From Flectonema sp. DT1601 (lineage: Eukaryota > Euglenozoa > Diplonemea > Diplonemida > Diplonemidae), in contig OZ025786.1 in assembly GCA_964019425.1 (NCBI GenBank), positions 1,514,945-1,578,944 of the forward strand: a stretch of DNA of 64,000 bases. Reading direction: 5' to 3'. A model generated the notes under the pieces. That model saw nothing but the letters and a program-made list of their open reading frames with translations, searched no databases and was not told the origin of the DNA. Each line of letters opens with the position of its first letter. Within the stretch, counting starts at the first letter, position 1. Both the position numbers and the translations under genes were made by a program. Positions 53,601 to 63,198 of the stretch are shown here, piece after piece.

Positions 53601-54577
53601 AACATTTTAAATCGGAACTTCCACAACAATTCGACTTAATTGTTATTGACGAAGGGTCTTTAATGGTCGTAGCAGACACTCCTCGTATTGTAAACAGTTT
53701 GGTACCTAAAACTGGAAGGCTCTTTGTTGCTGGTGATCATTTACAGCTACCTCCGATTCAGGCTGAGGTAAAACTAAAACAGAATAACATCTGTCACACG
53801 GGATCGATCCTTTCATCTCTTATGCTGACCAGCGATGAACTCCCTATTCGTAACGCGTTTGAAACACCGAAGTTAAATCTTCATTCGTCGGTTGTTAAGT
53901 TAGTTGATAATCTTCGATCAAATGATGAAATTTGTAACTTCACGAGCAGGTTGTATGGCTCTGATTACACTGTTCCTACTGGTCTGGGAATCTCGTTGCA
54001 GTTGAAGAGCACCCTTACAGAGCTTTCCACAGACATCGAAAACACCAACGAACTCGCAAAAGTACTCCACGACAGTCCTAATTGGAGTAAAGGAATGCTG
54101 ACCGTAAAGATTATTGGTGAAGTAGGAGTGATGGATGAGGCAAACTTTATTATTCAATTAGCTACAACTTTACGACATCTGATTGTGGGTGGTGATGAGA
54201 TGGAAATATTCGCCACAGTGCCCACTAGAAAACAACGTTCATCAATCACACAGAACAACACCACAACAGAAGTACTTTCAGATATAGACACGGTGAATAG
54301 TATGCAGGGTAGGACGTGTAATATTTCAGTTGCGGGTTATTGTTGTCCATCTCGCACCGAATTTCTTTATGACGTCCGTCGACTTAATGTGGCACTGACT
54401 AGAGCTCGTTCTCTCAATGTGTTGGTTGTTTCTGAAACAGTCTTATCTCCTTCTGTTTCTGTGTGTGATTCTCCTAACTCAGTCCTTGGCTATCAACACC
54501 TGAGAGCCTTCGTAAATCAATCAGAAGTCATACAGGTTCAGCTCTCACCGTTCAGTGCTAAGTTCGTTACTGAGTAG
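50699..54577 (+). CDS. RecB-like PD-(D/E)XK nuclease fused to SF1 (UPF1/DNA2-type) helicase
   Basis: A 1292-aa single-exon protein. Residues about 1-245 form a Cas4/RecB-like nuclease: SRAFPDLLRV (motif II Asp), TIIDIKSSSKAKISHWAQITTY as D-x-K plus the Q-x-x-x-Y motif, and an iron-sulphur-type cysteine set (C18 with CGGCDYLNQC near 226). Residues about 330-430 may be an RNase H-like domain, as in bacterial TM0106-type proteins. The helicase occupies about 840-1285: Walker A GPPGTGKTT (about 863), Walker B VIDEGS (about 981; usually DEAS), GDHLQLPP (about 1012), and RLNVALTRARSLNVLV as motif VI. Relatives act in DNA repair or RNA/DNA processing; the substrate is unknown. The start is 19 nt after the acceptor TTTCCCTCTCAG. 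Confidence 0.88.
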   Translation: MSLRPSTVGTYYSRGECERYIHKAIHQKKKETEPITDSVFKAHTERGNKFEDDLVRKLALTTTVINAENEEPLNSETIMPFIKKHKPEDGNPSTIYFAQFPLAPVTLYGTSTSRAFPDLLRVTYHENDSIHVTIIDIKSSSKAKISHWAQITTYRLILTNMIKDRSVVISTFGEVWIPSNNKNNYSIHEMCLLATTEQIIKLIKTLPKTPTESSPSWNLSSTCGGCDYLNQCRSEAEGTLKAIPLLTKGRFKSLTDIEDLNSNIHHDCSTSMSSDLPETISTGMGDESVIRVDRLNVAEQLSFKTLNDKNIRLRSFKEHLLSAEPPSVYIVISILRDYSDAVGTSKSLVAAVFDDKGDRCESKQFEQTNCKEVLSFLHKQIPSNQSVELYTATDGDRAIFITMLCQEFTNRSATPDEKQILSYIFDADTLHGLGIYTPDLFRGLDTYKPVLSTSVTSSQLQLMNLRRGTSAKGTKESLMKNLLLTFGEEKTLTEGIQEELSSFDGRNGLRAVPYLISTMCCLPTVGYTSVDELYEFFDADFPAETELLTSSLHDIHGMLQARCDSAISVIVSVRGTFQESLKGTPVSSIKSPLELPLSLSNIESYSIQRMIYLKQLAMKTNCTEAVNDRSTGEGLISAKIIDKKKLKISISNGKDLYEKNNSALEEAFRGGAWLASFGSSPESHIFFSDVAYHAYTQNSSGWVPGANNEFLCVADILPKGEKATGSSFKYIREWSFEIDHDSKSKLVLYPDTSNWKKDQRVLSSMLDKFDSLTLSKRVSDFVYDKSLDSLFTSVCPVKGFDKENIFCKVFQNSVVNIKPLIGTPPTPLSESDIHICKETEVLTKSQQEAFNHAINNRLQLVWGPPGTGKTTYLAHAIAKLVELNWESTSYNILVTAVTRAAINELITKVGNLFEGEWAERCLVGFEDRAADVKGQPVVNKPIKVVGTTAWQLGSKNLIFQSPCDGQPKHFKSELPQQFDLIVIDEGSLMVVADTPRIVNSLVPKTGRLFVAGDHLQLPPIQAEVKLKQNNICHTGSILSSLMLTSDELPIRNAFETPKLNLHSSVVKLVDNLRSNDEICNFTSRLYGSDYTVPTGLGISLQLKSTLTELSTDIENTNELAKVLHDSPNWSKGMLTVKIIGEVGVMDEANFIIQLATTLRHLIVGGDEMEIFATVPTRKQRSSITQNNTTTEVLSDIDTVNSMQGRTCNISVAGYCCPSRTEFLYDVRRLNVALTRARSLNVLVVSETVLSPSVSVCDSPNSVLGYQHLRAFVNQSEVIQVQLSPFSAKFVTE

Positions 54578-54581
54578 TTTC

Positions 54582-54612
<31 letters not shown>

Positions 54613-55116
54613 CTCCACCCGCGAAGTCTCCCATCCCATACAAAGACACGTTTCATTAGAGTGTGGAGATATAAGAAAAATATTTCTTATACCTGCTTGT
54701 GCGCCAAACCGACTGAAAAAAACAACAACAACAGCTTGTTTACATAGTGTTGCTTCTCTTAATTTCTTTTTTAATGACGTTGACTGGAGCACTTTTTTTT
54801 TACCGAACGAAACTACAAACAACGAATAGATGATTAAAGTACCTTCACAACACCTTCGTGAAACGATGGCAATTGGCTCTCTTGAGCAATTCAATGGAAA
54901 AAAAAAAAAGAACAAAAAAAACTTCATCCCATAACCGTTCTATCCTTTTGGGAATTTGTTTGTCAGTTGTTGAAAGTGAACATTAATTTAATTTAAATCT
55001 TTTTTAAATTCAAATTCAGATAACGACACACACCATGCTACATAATACATTCTGACCGTTCTATTCATTTTTAACACTTTTTATATCACATCGTACTACA
55101 GTTTGGCACACCCGAC
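54578..55116. other. Intergenic DNA
   Basis: No gene is visible. A T-run of about 28 follows the helicase stop. CATCGTACTACAG ends at 55101, 15 nt before the next start. Confidence 0.55.
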
Positions 55117-58100
55117 ATGGCGTTGGAGTGGTTTTGGATCCCCGTTGGGATAGCTGTAGCAATAATTTTAATATTGTTAGTACTGTTGTGTAGAAGATTG
55201 GGACGTAGAGCACGAGTTAATATTGTTGATGAAAAGGGAGAAGACAGCAATCAGTTGGGGAGGCTTGCAGCTCCAGCGATAGTACCAAACGGTGGAAAGC
55301 ATCCTGCGGGAACTCCTATTGTAATCGTACCAAGTGAGAGTGCTGGGGTGTATGCGAGGATCGGAAGACCAACAGAAATCCAAAATGAAAAGTTCAAAAA
55401 CTACGATGGTCAAACCATATGTCTGGGTCAACCCAACCAGGCAGGAGTAATACGAGAGGGTGATGAAAAGTTATGGAGAGTTGGTACTTTCATCATCCAG
55501 GCATTCAGCTATGCCCCAGGTAGGGTCGATTCAGAAGTAGCCACGGTGATGGTTGAGGTAGTACCACCTACTGGGGAAGTGTTCTTTAGTCATTCTGCTG
55601 GTTGTTATGATTCTCCTTTTGAACTTGTTTTATTTCATCCTGACACTTCAAATATATTATTTACGTATTCAGAAGGTAGTCATCCCGCTGAAAATCCTTG
55701 GGAATGCGGCATACCATACACTCATCCAATTCCAATAACATCTACTTGCGAAGTGAGAGCTGCAGTTCAGGGTTCTCGAACACCTGCAGCAGCTAAGCGT
55801 TTTACGATACCAGAGGTGATCCCTCCACCTGGAATATTCGTATCTGGTAGTAACTGTGCTAGTCAGAGTATAGCTGTTTTCCCTGGTGATCCCATAACAT
55901 TTGGTAGTGTTTATGGTGCTACACTTCTATACTCAATGCGTCGAATAGGTAAATGTGATCCATCAAGCGTAGCAACACAACCATCTTGTGTATACACCAA
56001 CGCCTTAGTAGCAACTCCTGGTGCTTGGGAAATTATTACTTTGGCACAGAAAAGTGATTGGAAAGATTCAACTGAGTCTTTTATTAGAGTCTTGTGTGCT
56101 CCTGAGATGCCAAGAGTCGATCCCTCCACCGTAAGTGGAATGGCACCCCACACTGTTAGATTGTTATGTAATGGAAGTAGTGACTACTACACAGCTAATG
56201 TTATTATTCAGTATCATGTAGTCGTTAATGGTGAGATATTAGAAGGGACAAGTGAGCCATTCGCTAACTCATGTGAGCTTACTCTACCCAGTGGTCACTA
56301 TATATTGAATGCAACATGTTTCGATCTCGACACGGACTTAAGATCTCGAGAAGTTGTAAGGGAAATATCAGTCGGAGAAGTTAAGAAGAAGAAACTATCT
56401 CCTTGTACCATTCATCCAAATGGGGGAGAACATATAGTCGGAGAAGATCCTTTGATGGTTGTAATTAATTCTGGTGATGTGGGTGAGGGTGATCTCATTT
56501 GCGAAATTGAGATTCGTCAACCAGATAAGAAAATAACGAAAACGATAACAGCACCGATTGGTGAAGAAGTTTCAATACCGCTACTTGGAAGGTTAAAAGT
56601 CGCAGCTGTTGTTATCTCACCTGACGGAACCCGAAGCACTCCAACCTTTGCATCGTTCACAGCAAAACCTCCGGCACCGAAATTATCTCCCAAAAACGGT
56701 GAATTCACTAGCAGCAGCTCTCTAAAGGTTTACCTTTACAAACCAGTAATGAATCCAATTATGGATATCTCTGACGTAAACCTCGTATACGAATTAACAA
56801 AATGGCATAGAGGATCATCAGAGACTACTACTATGAATAACAATCCAGATGCTCAACCAATACCGATAGGAGCAGCTGGTAGGTATCAAGTGACGGCATA
56901 TTTAGAAGTTGATGGCGTTAGATCACCAGAGTGCAGTGGATGGTATACTGTTCATTCTGATCCGTTGTCGGCACCTATTCCGGTGTTTAAACCAAGTCGA
57001 AAATATCATTCGGTTGGTGATAATGTTGAAGTTTCAATATCAACTACCGATCCATTAGCAAAAATATTCTGGTCAGACGGTTCTGACGGTGAATTCAAAT
57101 TATACAAAACACCTATTTCTATATCACAATCAACAACAATGAAATCATACAGCACTCAAGAAGGTGTTCGCAACAGTGATATTGCGACTCAAGATTATGA
57201 GTTTTCAGGTGCCTCTCCAGGAGGTACTCGGCGACCACTTCTACCACCAGAAATCCATCCAAAAGAACGATACATTGAAGGAAAAAACTCAATAGAAGTA
57301 ATTATAAGCCAACCTGGTGTTTCATTTCATGAAGATGCAAAGATACTATACTCTATTGATGAGGGGAATGAAAAAGTTTACAATCCAGACCATGAAATCA
57401 TCCTTCAGCGTTCAGATGCGAAACCTAACGGAGATGTTTATATATGTGCTTACATTGAAGTACCTGGGATTGGTATTTCGGGTTCAACGAAAAAGACTTA
57501 TAGTTTTGTTGATAATTCTACTCCAAGACAACGTGGTCATACCGAAAGTATAAAGAAACCAGTCGTGACTGTCCACGCTCATCAATTGTTAGTAGAGCTT
57601 AGACCGAATGAAAGTATAAAACATAAAAATGATATTAAAATATTATACACTGTTGACGGTAGTTTTCCGTTAACTCGAGAGGGTGGATCTACACGAGTAT
57701 TAGATTCAGGAAAAACAATTGAAATACCGCGACATGGATGTACAGAATTACGATGTCTGTGTATAGATACGAAGAACAGACTTCCTCCTTCAAGAGTTAT
57801 ATCAAAAACCTTTTCTGAGGGGATTGGATATTTACCTGTAGCGGTTCCGACTCACTCAGAAATTGCTAATCAGTCTGACACTAATTCAAATGAATTACAG
57901 CCACCCTCACTAATAGCTCATGCTCGTGTTGTTGTTTTAATTGCGACCTGTTCGACTCCTGATAGTGTTATTAGATACGCTTTTGGGGATGTGAATATTA
58001 ATTCTGAGAGTTCAATATTTCCTTCTCAAGGACTTCAAATTGTCACAAGCAATCCTTCAACGTCTTTCATCAGATTAGCAGCTTTTAAAAACGGAGTCGC

Positions 58101-58464
58101 ATCTGGTGAAGTTCATCAGCAGTTTCGACATGTTCCGGGAACCGAACCGGAGCGATCTGAAAAACATCTTAATAATGACGATGATGTTAAACAACAAAAA
58201 CAACCTGTTGCGACTCAATCGGTTGCTACTGCTGTAAGCAGCGCTCAGACAATTCCGCTTCCTGTTCAGCCTCCGACTGTGGATACCCTTACGGGTTCGA
58301 CTTTGTTTCCTCCAGCATCTCCTTTGATATTCTCAACATCATCAAATATACAAAAGGATACATTCTCAAGAGGATTTGCCAATGCAAAAGCTAAGGATTC
58401 TAAAAGAAAATCTCTTCTTGCCTCCCTCAAAAAGGATGACGAAGCTCGAGAACGACGTGGATGA
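55117..58464 (+). CDS. N-terminally anchored protein of CHB_HEX_C/Ig-like repeats
   Basis: A 1115-aa single-exon protein. Residues 7-25 are one transmembrane segment (WIPVGIAVAIILILLVLLC) followed at once by CRRLGRRAR, so the positive-inside rule puts the long C-terminal part in the cytosol. From about residue 50 to 960 it is a chain of roughly eight to ten beta-rich units with a recurring pattern: P-x-I/V...I-x-Y-T/S-x-D-G-x...strand...A-x-x-x-G-x-x-S. Clear units are at about 400-520 (IHPNGGEHIVGEDPLMVVI), 635-700 and 840-930 (IKILYTVDGSFPL). This resembles the chitobiase/hexosaminidase C-terminal domain, which in protists often occurs in long tandem arrays. The tail is Ser/Pro/Gln-rich and ends in a basic helix. 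The function is unknown. Confidence 0.8.
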   Translation: MALEWFWIPVGIAVAIILILLVLLCRRLGRRARVNIVDEKGEDSNQLGRLAAPAIVPNGGKHPAGTPIVIVPSESAGVYARIGRPTEIQNEKFKNYDGQTICLGQPNQAGVIREGDEKLWRVGTFIIQAFSYAPGRVDSEVATVMVEVVPPTGEVFFSHSAGCYDSPFELVLFHPDTSNILFTYSEGSHPAENPWECGIPYTHPIPITSTCEVRAAVQGSRTPAAAKRFTIPEVIPPPGIFVSGSNCASQSIAVFPGDPITFGSVYGATLLYSMRRIGKCDPSSVATQPSCVYTNALVATPGAWEIITLAQKSDWKDSTESFIRVLCAPEMPRVDPSTVSGMAPHTVRLLCNGSSDYYTANVIIQYHVVVNGEILEGTSEPFANSCELTLPSGHYILNATCFDLDTDLRSREVVREISVGEVKKKKLSPCTIHPNGGEHIVGEDPLMVVINSGDVGEGDLICEIEIRQPDKKITKTITAPIGEEVSIPLLGRLKVAAVVISPDGTRSTPTFASFTAKPPAPKLSPKNGEFTSSSSLKVYLYKPVMNPIMDISDVNLVYELTKWHRGSSETTTMNNNPDAQPIPIGAAGRYQVTAYLEVDGVRSPECSGWYTVHSDPLSAPIPVFKPSRKYHSVGDNVEVSISTTDPLAKIFWSDGSDGEFKLYKTPISISQSTTMKSYSTQEGVRNSDIATQDYEFSGASPGGTRRPLLPPEIHPKERYIEGKNSIEVIISQPGVSFHEDAKILYSIDEGNEKVYNPDHEIILQRSDAKPNGDVYICAYIEVPGIGISGSTKKTYSFVDNSTPRQRGHTESIKKPVVTVHAHQLLVELRPNESIKHKNDIKILYTVDGSFPLTREGGSTRVLDSGKTIEIPRHGCTELRCLCIDTKNRLPPSRVISKTFSEGIGYLPVAVPTHSEIANQSDTNSNELQPPSLIAHARVVVLIATCSTPDSVIRYAFGDVNINSESSIFPSQGLQIVTSNPSTSFIRLAAFKNGVASGEVHQQFRHVPGTEPERSEKHLNNDDDVKQQKQPVATQSVATAVSSAQTIPLPVQPPTVDTLTGSTLFPPASPLIFSTSSNIQKDTFSRGFANAKAKDSKRKSLLASLKKDDEARERRG

Positions 58465-58768
58465 GAATGATGTTCTCTGACAACACACTAATTATTTATG
58501 TTATCGAATCTTAAGATTCTTATGTTTTTAGAATTAAAAATTTATTTTTTCTTTTTCTTTCCGTCTTCGTTTTTTATATTAGACTCCAAATAGACATTCA
58601 GGAATAAACTGTTATGTTTGTACATTAGCATTGCGTTCAATAGTTTACCTTTTTTTTATAATTATAGGTTTGGCATGGAGACATGATGTAGGCTATTTGT
58701 TGATTGTTGTTATTGTGATTGTTTTGTTTTTTTTATTAATATTATATTCATGGTCAGATAATATTAAG

Positions 58769-60538
58769 ATGGAATCTGGTACACTCACGGGTAGTTTTTC
58801 CTTTCCCGCGTTGTCTGACGGATTGCCTTCTGCTGCTGATGCTCGTGCGAGAGCAGAAAGAGAATTATCTGATTGGGAAGCAATCGCGCAGAGGAGTCCC
58901 AAATCGATGAGTATTAATTTAGGTGCACCAGCGCCAACAGCAGCGATACCAAGTGTCGCTGTTACTGTGACTCATGGAATGGCTCTACCTCCTCCTATGC
59001 CAGTTAGCCCAGCAGGTGATATCTACCGCGCTGCGGAAGAACGACTTCTCGAAACTGAAAAGCGAGTGAGGCATGAGTCTGAACTAGCTGAAGTTCAACG
59101 TAGGCAACGTGAAGAAGCTTCAGAACTAGAAGCAATTCACATGAAGCAATCTGTCCTCACTGAATTAGAACAAAAAGAAAAGAATCACTCAGAACGTGTT
59201 CAACGAGAACAACAAACACTTGACGACGAACGAATGCAACTCGCATCGAGAGAAGGTCGTTTAAAAGTTGCTGAAGCGGAGTACCAAGATGAGGTCTTAA
59301 AGTGTGATCTCGACATCAAACGTCGTTCATTACAATCAGAAGAAGCTCGTAGACGAACAACTCAAGCACTGGAAGCAAAGCTTCGTATCGAACTAGCTCA
59401 GGAACTCGAACCACAACTCAGACTAACTATCGAACGAGAAGTCACTCACTCTGTAACTCAAAAAGTTGAAGCTGATCTCAGAATAGAGTTTAATAAAGTT
59501 TGTCAAACAATGAAAGAAGAAATAGAAGCAGCGAGGAGGAAAATGGAGATCGAAATCGAAGCTGCGCTGACTCCCAAAATTGAAGCAGCTCTACGACCTG
59601 TCTTGGCAGCTGAGGCAGAACAAATGATTCAAGAAAGTATAGTAATTCAGTTACAGGAAACATCTGATGCTGTTGTTCGACTTCGTAATGAGTTACAGTT
59701 GTGCGTTGATGAACGAGATCGAATGGCTGCAGACTCATCAACTCGAGAAATAGAATTAAAATCGGAAATCGATCGTCTTACTGCGATGCTAATTGCCGAA
59801 CAAGAGCGGGGTCAAGCCCTCGCCTTAGATGTTACAACATTTACAGAAAGATTAAAATCATTTGAACAAGAACGTAAGTTATATCCTTTATTAAAGGAAG
59901 TCGAATCATTATCAATGCCTTGGTTACATGTTAATCAACAACTTGATGTTCTTAAAAAAGAGAACAGCACTCTCAAAGCTGGTCTAGACTTCTCTCAACG
60001 AGAGATTCAGTCATTAAGATCACAACAGATGGAAGCCATTGGTGGTGTGCAATCTGTGCAGAAGCCGACGTCACCAAGAATGTTGTCTCCACAGCGTATG
60101 CACTCCGAATTACTTCCACATTCAAGTGTAGGTAGTGCCGCGTATGGTCAAGGCATTGGCACGCCAACAAGAATTCTTCCTCAGCATGAATCAGTTAACA
60201 CTATCGCCACTTTCAAAAGCCCTCATAGAGCAGGGACACCGTATGTTATTATTCCTCTGTTCTCTTCTATTTTCAATCAACAAAAAAAACAACTCCAAAA
60301 CAGCCGCTCTCGGGCAAACGCAAACGCAACTGCTAATTCGATGGTCCCTTGTAAGAATAGATTTCGTCATACTCCAGTAAAAGATGCTCACACTCCTACT
60401 TTTCCATTTAAAAAACAAGATCGTGAAAGGATTTTCTTCGCTGAAATGGAACTTTTAAAAGGAGAAACTGCAAAGGAACAAGCAAGGCGAAAGAGAAGCA
60501 GCTCCCAGCGAACTCCAACAGCGAGGAAGTTGATGTAG
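58769..60538 (+). CDS. Long coiled-coil protein of unknown function
   Basis: Exons 58769-60240 and 60304-60538 give 568 aa. After a low-complexity Ala/Pro/Ser head, residues about 90-430 are a near-continuous coiled coil rich in Glu, Arg and Gln (RRQREEASELEAIHMKQ, LAQELEPQLRLTIEREV). The C-terminus is Ser/Thr/Pro/basic. The 63-nt segment 60241-60303 starts GTATGT and ends CCAAAACAG exactly like the other introns; being 3n and free of stops it can also be translated. The ATG at 58769 lies 11 nt after ATGGTCAG. An upstream hydrophobic in-frame stretch (58631-58768) has no ATG start and precedes the acceptor, so it is excluded. A cytoskeletal role is plausible but not shown. Confidence 0.75.
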   Translation: MESGTLTGSFSFPALSDGLPSAADARARAERELSDWEAIAQRSPKSMSINLGAPAPTAAIPSVAVTVTHGMALPPPMPVSPAGDIYRAAEERLLETEKRVRHESELAEVQRRQREEASELEAIHMKQSVLTELEQKEKNHSERVQREQQTLDDERMQLASREGRLKVAEAEYQDEVLKCDLDIKRRSLQSEEARRRTTQALEAKLRIELAQELEPQLRLTIEREVTHSVTQKVEADLRIEFNKVCQTMKEEIEAARRKMEIEIEAALTPKIEAALRPVLAAEAEQMIQESIVIQLQETSDAVVRLRNELQLCVDERDRMAADSSTREIELKSEIDRLTAMLIAEQERGQALALDVTTFTERLKSFEQERKLYPLLKEVESLSMPWLHVNQQLDVLKKENSTLKAGLDFSQREIQSLRSQQMEAIGGVQSVQKPTSPRMLSPQRMHSELLPHSSVGSAAYGQGIGTPTRILPQHESVNTIATFKSPHRAGTPYVIIPLFSSIFNQQKKQLQNSRSRANANATANSMVPCKNRFRHTPVKDAHTPTFPFKKQDRERIFFAEMELLKGETAKEQARRKRSSSQRTPTARKLM

Positions 60539-60961
60539 GGTTGTTAACGAGCCGCGTGTTTTTAATTGTTATTGTATTTAATGTATTTTGTTATTGTACT
60601 TTTTTTTCCCCACCCTTTTTTAAGTTGCTTTATATCCTACTTCCTTAGATTTATAGTAGTCTTGTTCTCCAGTTTTCTTTTGTAGCTTACCCTCCAACCC
60701 TTTCCTGTTGTGGATTATTTTTTTGTTTCCACCAGTTACTTGGTGTGACAGCAGTGATACCGTTTTCTTTTTTGTTTTTTGTTTTATTCTGCTTTCAAAT
60801 ATTTTTTTTTAAAGTCAAAAACATGACCCGACTAGACCGACCTAACAGAGTTTCTCACTTCTAGTTAGTGTGTGCGTCATAAATCACTCAATGAAGTAGT
60901 ATTTTGATTGATTTGAATAATGTTAACCCTGTTTATAACAAGTATTTCAAAACAACACAAA
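60539..60961. other. Intergenic DNA
   Basis: No gene is visible; T-rich. The likely leader acceptor for the next gene is GTTTATAACAAG (ending about 60941). Confidence 0.5.
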
Positions 60962-61309
60962 ATGCAATTTGAGTGCTTAGTATGCTTTGATGGGATCAAG
61001 TGTCCAATTGCAACACCATGTGGGCACATGTTTTGTGAGAACTGTATAACAACATGGTTGCTGGATCATGCAGGGTGTCCAACGTGTAGACGAGACGTAT
61101 CAACTGGTAGCGTGTTAAAGATTTATAGTGGATGTGGAAGCTCTATGGAGATCCTTGGGGATGAGGTGGAGATCTTACGTGAGACTGTGAAATTAGTTAC
61201 GAGGTTACAGCGTGACAATTTAAGATTGCGGATGAAGGTTAAAAGTTTTCGAGCAATATCTCGAATCGTAAAAAAAAAACCAACATCACTCATTAGAATG
61301 CAGAGATAA
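60962..61309 (+). CDS. Small RING-finger protein
   Basis: A 115-aa protein with an N-terminal C3HC4 RING at residues about 4-44: FECLVCFDGI, TPCGHMFCENCITTWL and GCPTCRRDV, with all eight zinc ligands present. GSVLKIYSGCGSS follows, similar in position to the RNF5/RNF185 post-RING segment, but there is no transmembrane anchor. Residues about 65-95 form a short coiled coil (EILRETVKLVTRLQRDNLRL), then a basic tail. Probably an E3 ubiquitin ligase or a RING adaptor. The ATG at 60962 is preferred over the in-frame ATG at 60920, which lies before the AG acceptor. Confidence 0.85.
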   Translation: MQFECLVCFDGIKCPIATPCGHMFCENCITTWLLDHAGCPTCRRDVSTGSVLKIYSGCGSSMEILGDEVEILRETVKLVTRLQRDNLRLRMKVKSFRAISRIVKKKPTSLIRMQR

Positions 61310-61546
61310 AAAGTTTTTTTTTTTTTTTTTTTTTATTGATTACATCTCACCTTCTCACCGAAGACCATCTCTCATGTTATTTTAACGTTGACAACCTTCA
61401 ACTGGAATGATTATAAGTTTTTTTTTTTTTTTTTTTCTCCCATCCAGGTTTAATTAGCAACCCCGATATTAAACATATTTTTTTTGAGATATTTATTAAT
61501 GCTAAAACTATCATACTATTTCACTGAACAGTACCATTACGAGACC

Positions 61547-63198
61547 ATGTCTCCACCTTCTCCAACATATAAGCAATTTCATGAAGCTTTGAAGGAAGAG
61601 TTGAGCCCACGACGAGTTGTTGCGGGTAGTCCGCGAGAGAAATCTCCGAGAGAGTTAGATGATGAGATAGGAAGGCAAATGTCATTAGAAGCTATTGATA
61701 GAGATGTTAAGAACCAACCTAATGTGTTTCATGATCCAGGACGAGCTTTGGATGCGCTACTGGTACTGAGAGATTCAGTAGCGACACAGTTGAAGAAAAA
61801 TCAATCAGATACCAGAGAGAGCGTCATGTCAAAATTTTGCCCACCAACAGCAGCTATTCCTCCTCCTGTAAGAGATATTTTATCAAATCTATCAGAGCCT
61901 CAAGTCAATATCGCCTCCCTGGGTGAGTCTGAAGACGCTCTTCCAACGGTTGCCAATTCATCGCCCCGACGAGAAAAATTAATCGCATACAACTCTCTCT
62001 CAAATTCTGAATGTGCGAATATTAACGCTTCTCGAATAATGTCTCACAGACCTTGGCTGACAAATAATCAGAAATCTGATCCTCAAAGTGCTGCGGCAGC
62101 TCATTTGTTGATGTATGCTGAAGGGATGCAAAATATAAGAGAACATCTGACTGCGACTGAAGGAAGTTTAAAAGTTGGTTGTGAAGTTACCATATCTCCT
62201 GAATTCTTTAGTGGAGATGGCGGTGGCATGAAAACAGGTTTGTTGAAAATTTTTTCTTTTTAAAAAAAAAAAAAAAAAAAAAAGACACTAAATAGCATTG
62301 AGTTTAAAGAAAAAAATAACATCAGGAATAGTAGCCGCATTCAAAAGTGAGTTCATTGCGACGGTTCACATTCAAAAGTCACATTCTGATCCCAAAGGTC
62401 AACTGGAAGTTGATGTAAATACGAAATATTTGAGAGCAAAAACAAGACGAATAGTTCCGATTGAAGCACTTGAGAAATGGGGATCACGTGGTCGTGAAAT
62501 ACCGTCTATTGCTGCTCATACGAAATATCAATCACCTTCTTCTGTTGGTAAGTATATATCAACTGTATCTGACTGCAGACACATTCTCAATGCTATTGAT
62601 GAACCTGCTTCGGTTTGTGATTTTATTACACATTTATAAGTAATATTTTCAAACAACAACAACCAAAAAAAAAAAAAAAAAAAAACAGATTCCGAATCAC
62701 GTTAGCTGCAGCAGTAGCAAAACTGATGGATTCACATTGAGAGACACCTCCTTTCATGTTAGAGAAGTAGCAGGAGGATGTCTCGAAGGTGAGAATGCCC
62801 GCTATCGTCAGTTGGTTTCGATGATCAGTAAGTCAGTATTGATAGTCGATAATCCAAACTTTATAAAACAATCATGCGATAATTGTTATGACAAGAACGT
62901 TGATCCTGGAGTCCTAATTAATTATTGTGGAAGGGCTGGACGTGTTGTTCAAGTCAATTCAGCTGCTGATACTGCACGCCTTGCCTTTAGAACAGCACAT
63001 GTTTGGGTTCCTATTTCAGTCATCACTTTGTGTAACTCGGATCCAATGTCAAGCATAGGCTGCAGAAATACTACAATATCTGTGTTGGGTAATCCGTCTA
63101 AAAGTGAATTGTTAGTAGCCGCGAAAGCCATCGCAAAGCGAGAAGATGAAAAATGGAAACTCCGTAAAAAAGAACGGGAAAAAGACACCAAATTCTAA
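61547..63198 (+). CDS. Protein of unknown function, 495 aa
   Basis: Exons 61547-62237, 62326-62612 and 62689-63198 join in frame. Both introns start GTTTGT (88 and 76 nt) and end CATCAG or A-run CAG. Choosing GTTTGT at 62613 rather than GTAAGT at 62542 keeps the third exon in phase. The N-terminal third is polar (SPRREKSPREL-like Ser/Pro/Arg). Residues about 220-300 form strands (LKVGCEVTISPEFFSG, EFIATVHIQKSHSD) that could be an SH3/Tudor-like barrel. The third exon has several cysteines (CDNCYDKN, NYCGRAGR) and ends in a basic helix (KWKLRKKEREKD). No family is recognised. The start is 16 nt after ACTGAACAG. Confidence 0.7.

Noticed and set aside
58631-58768. Hydrophobic N-terminal extension of the coiled-coil protein
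   Set aside because: It has no ATG start and precedes the acceptor at 58756, so it is probably upstream of the mature mRNA.
62542-62612. GTAAGT at 62542 as the donor of the second intron in the 61.5-kb gene
   Set aside because: It gives the wrong phase for the next exon; GTTTGT at 62613 keeps the frame and matches other donors.
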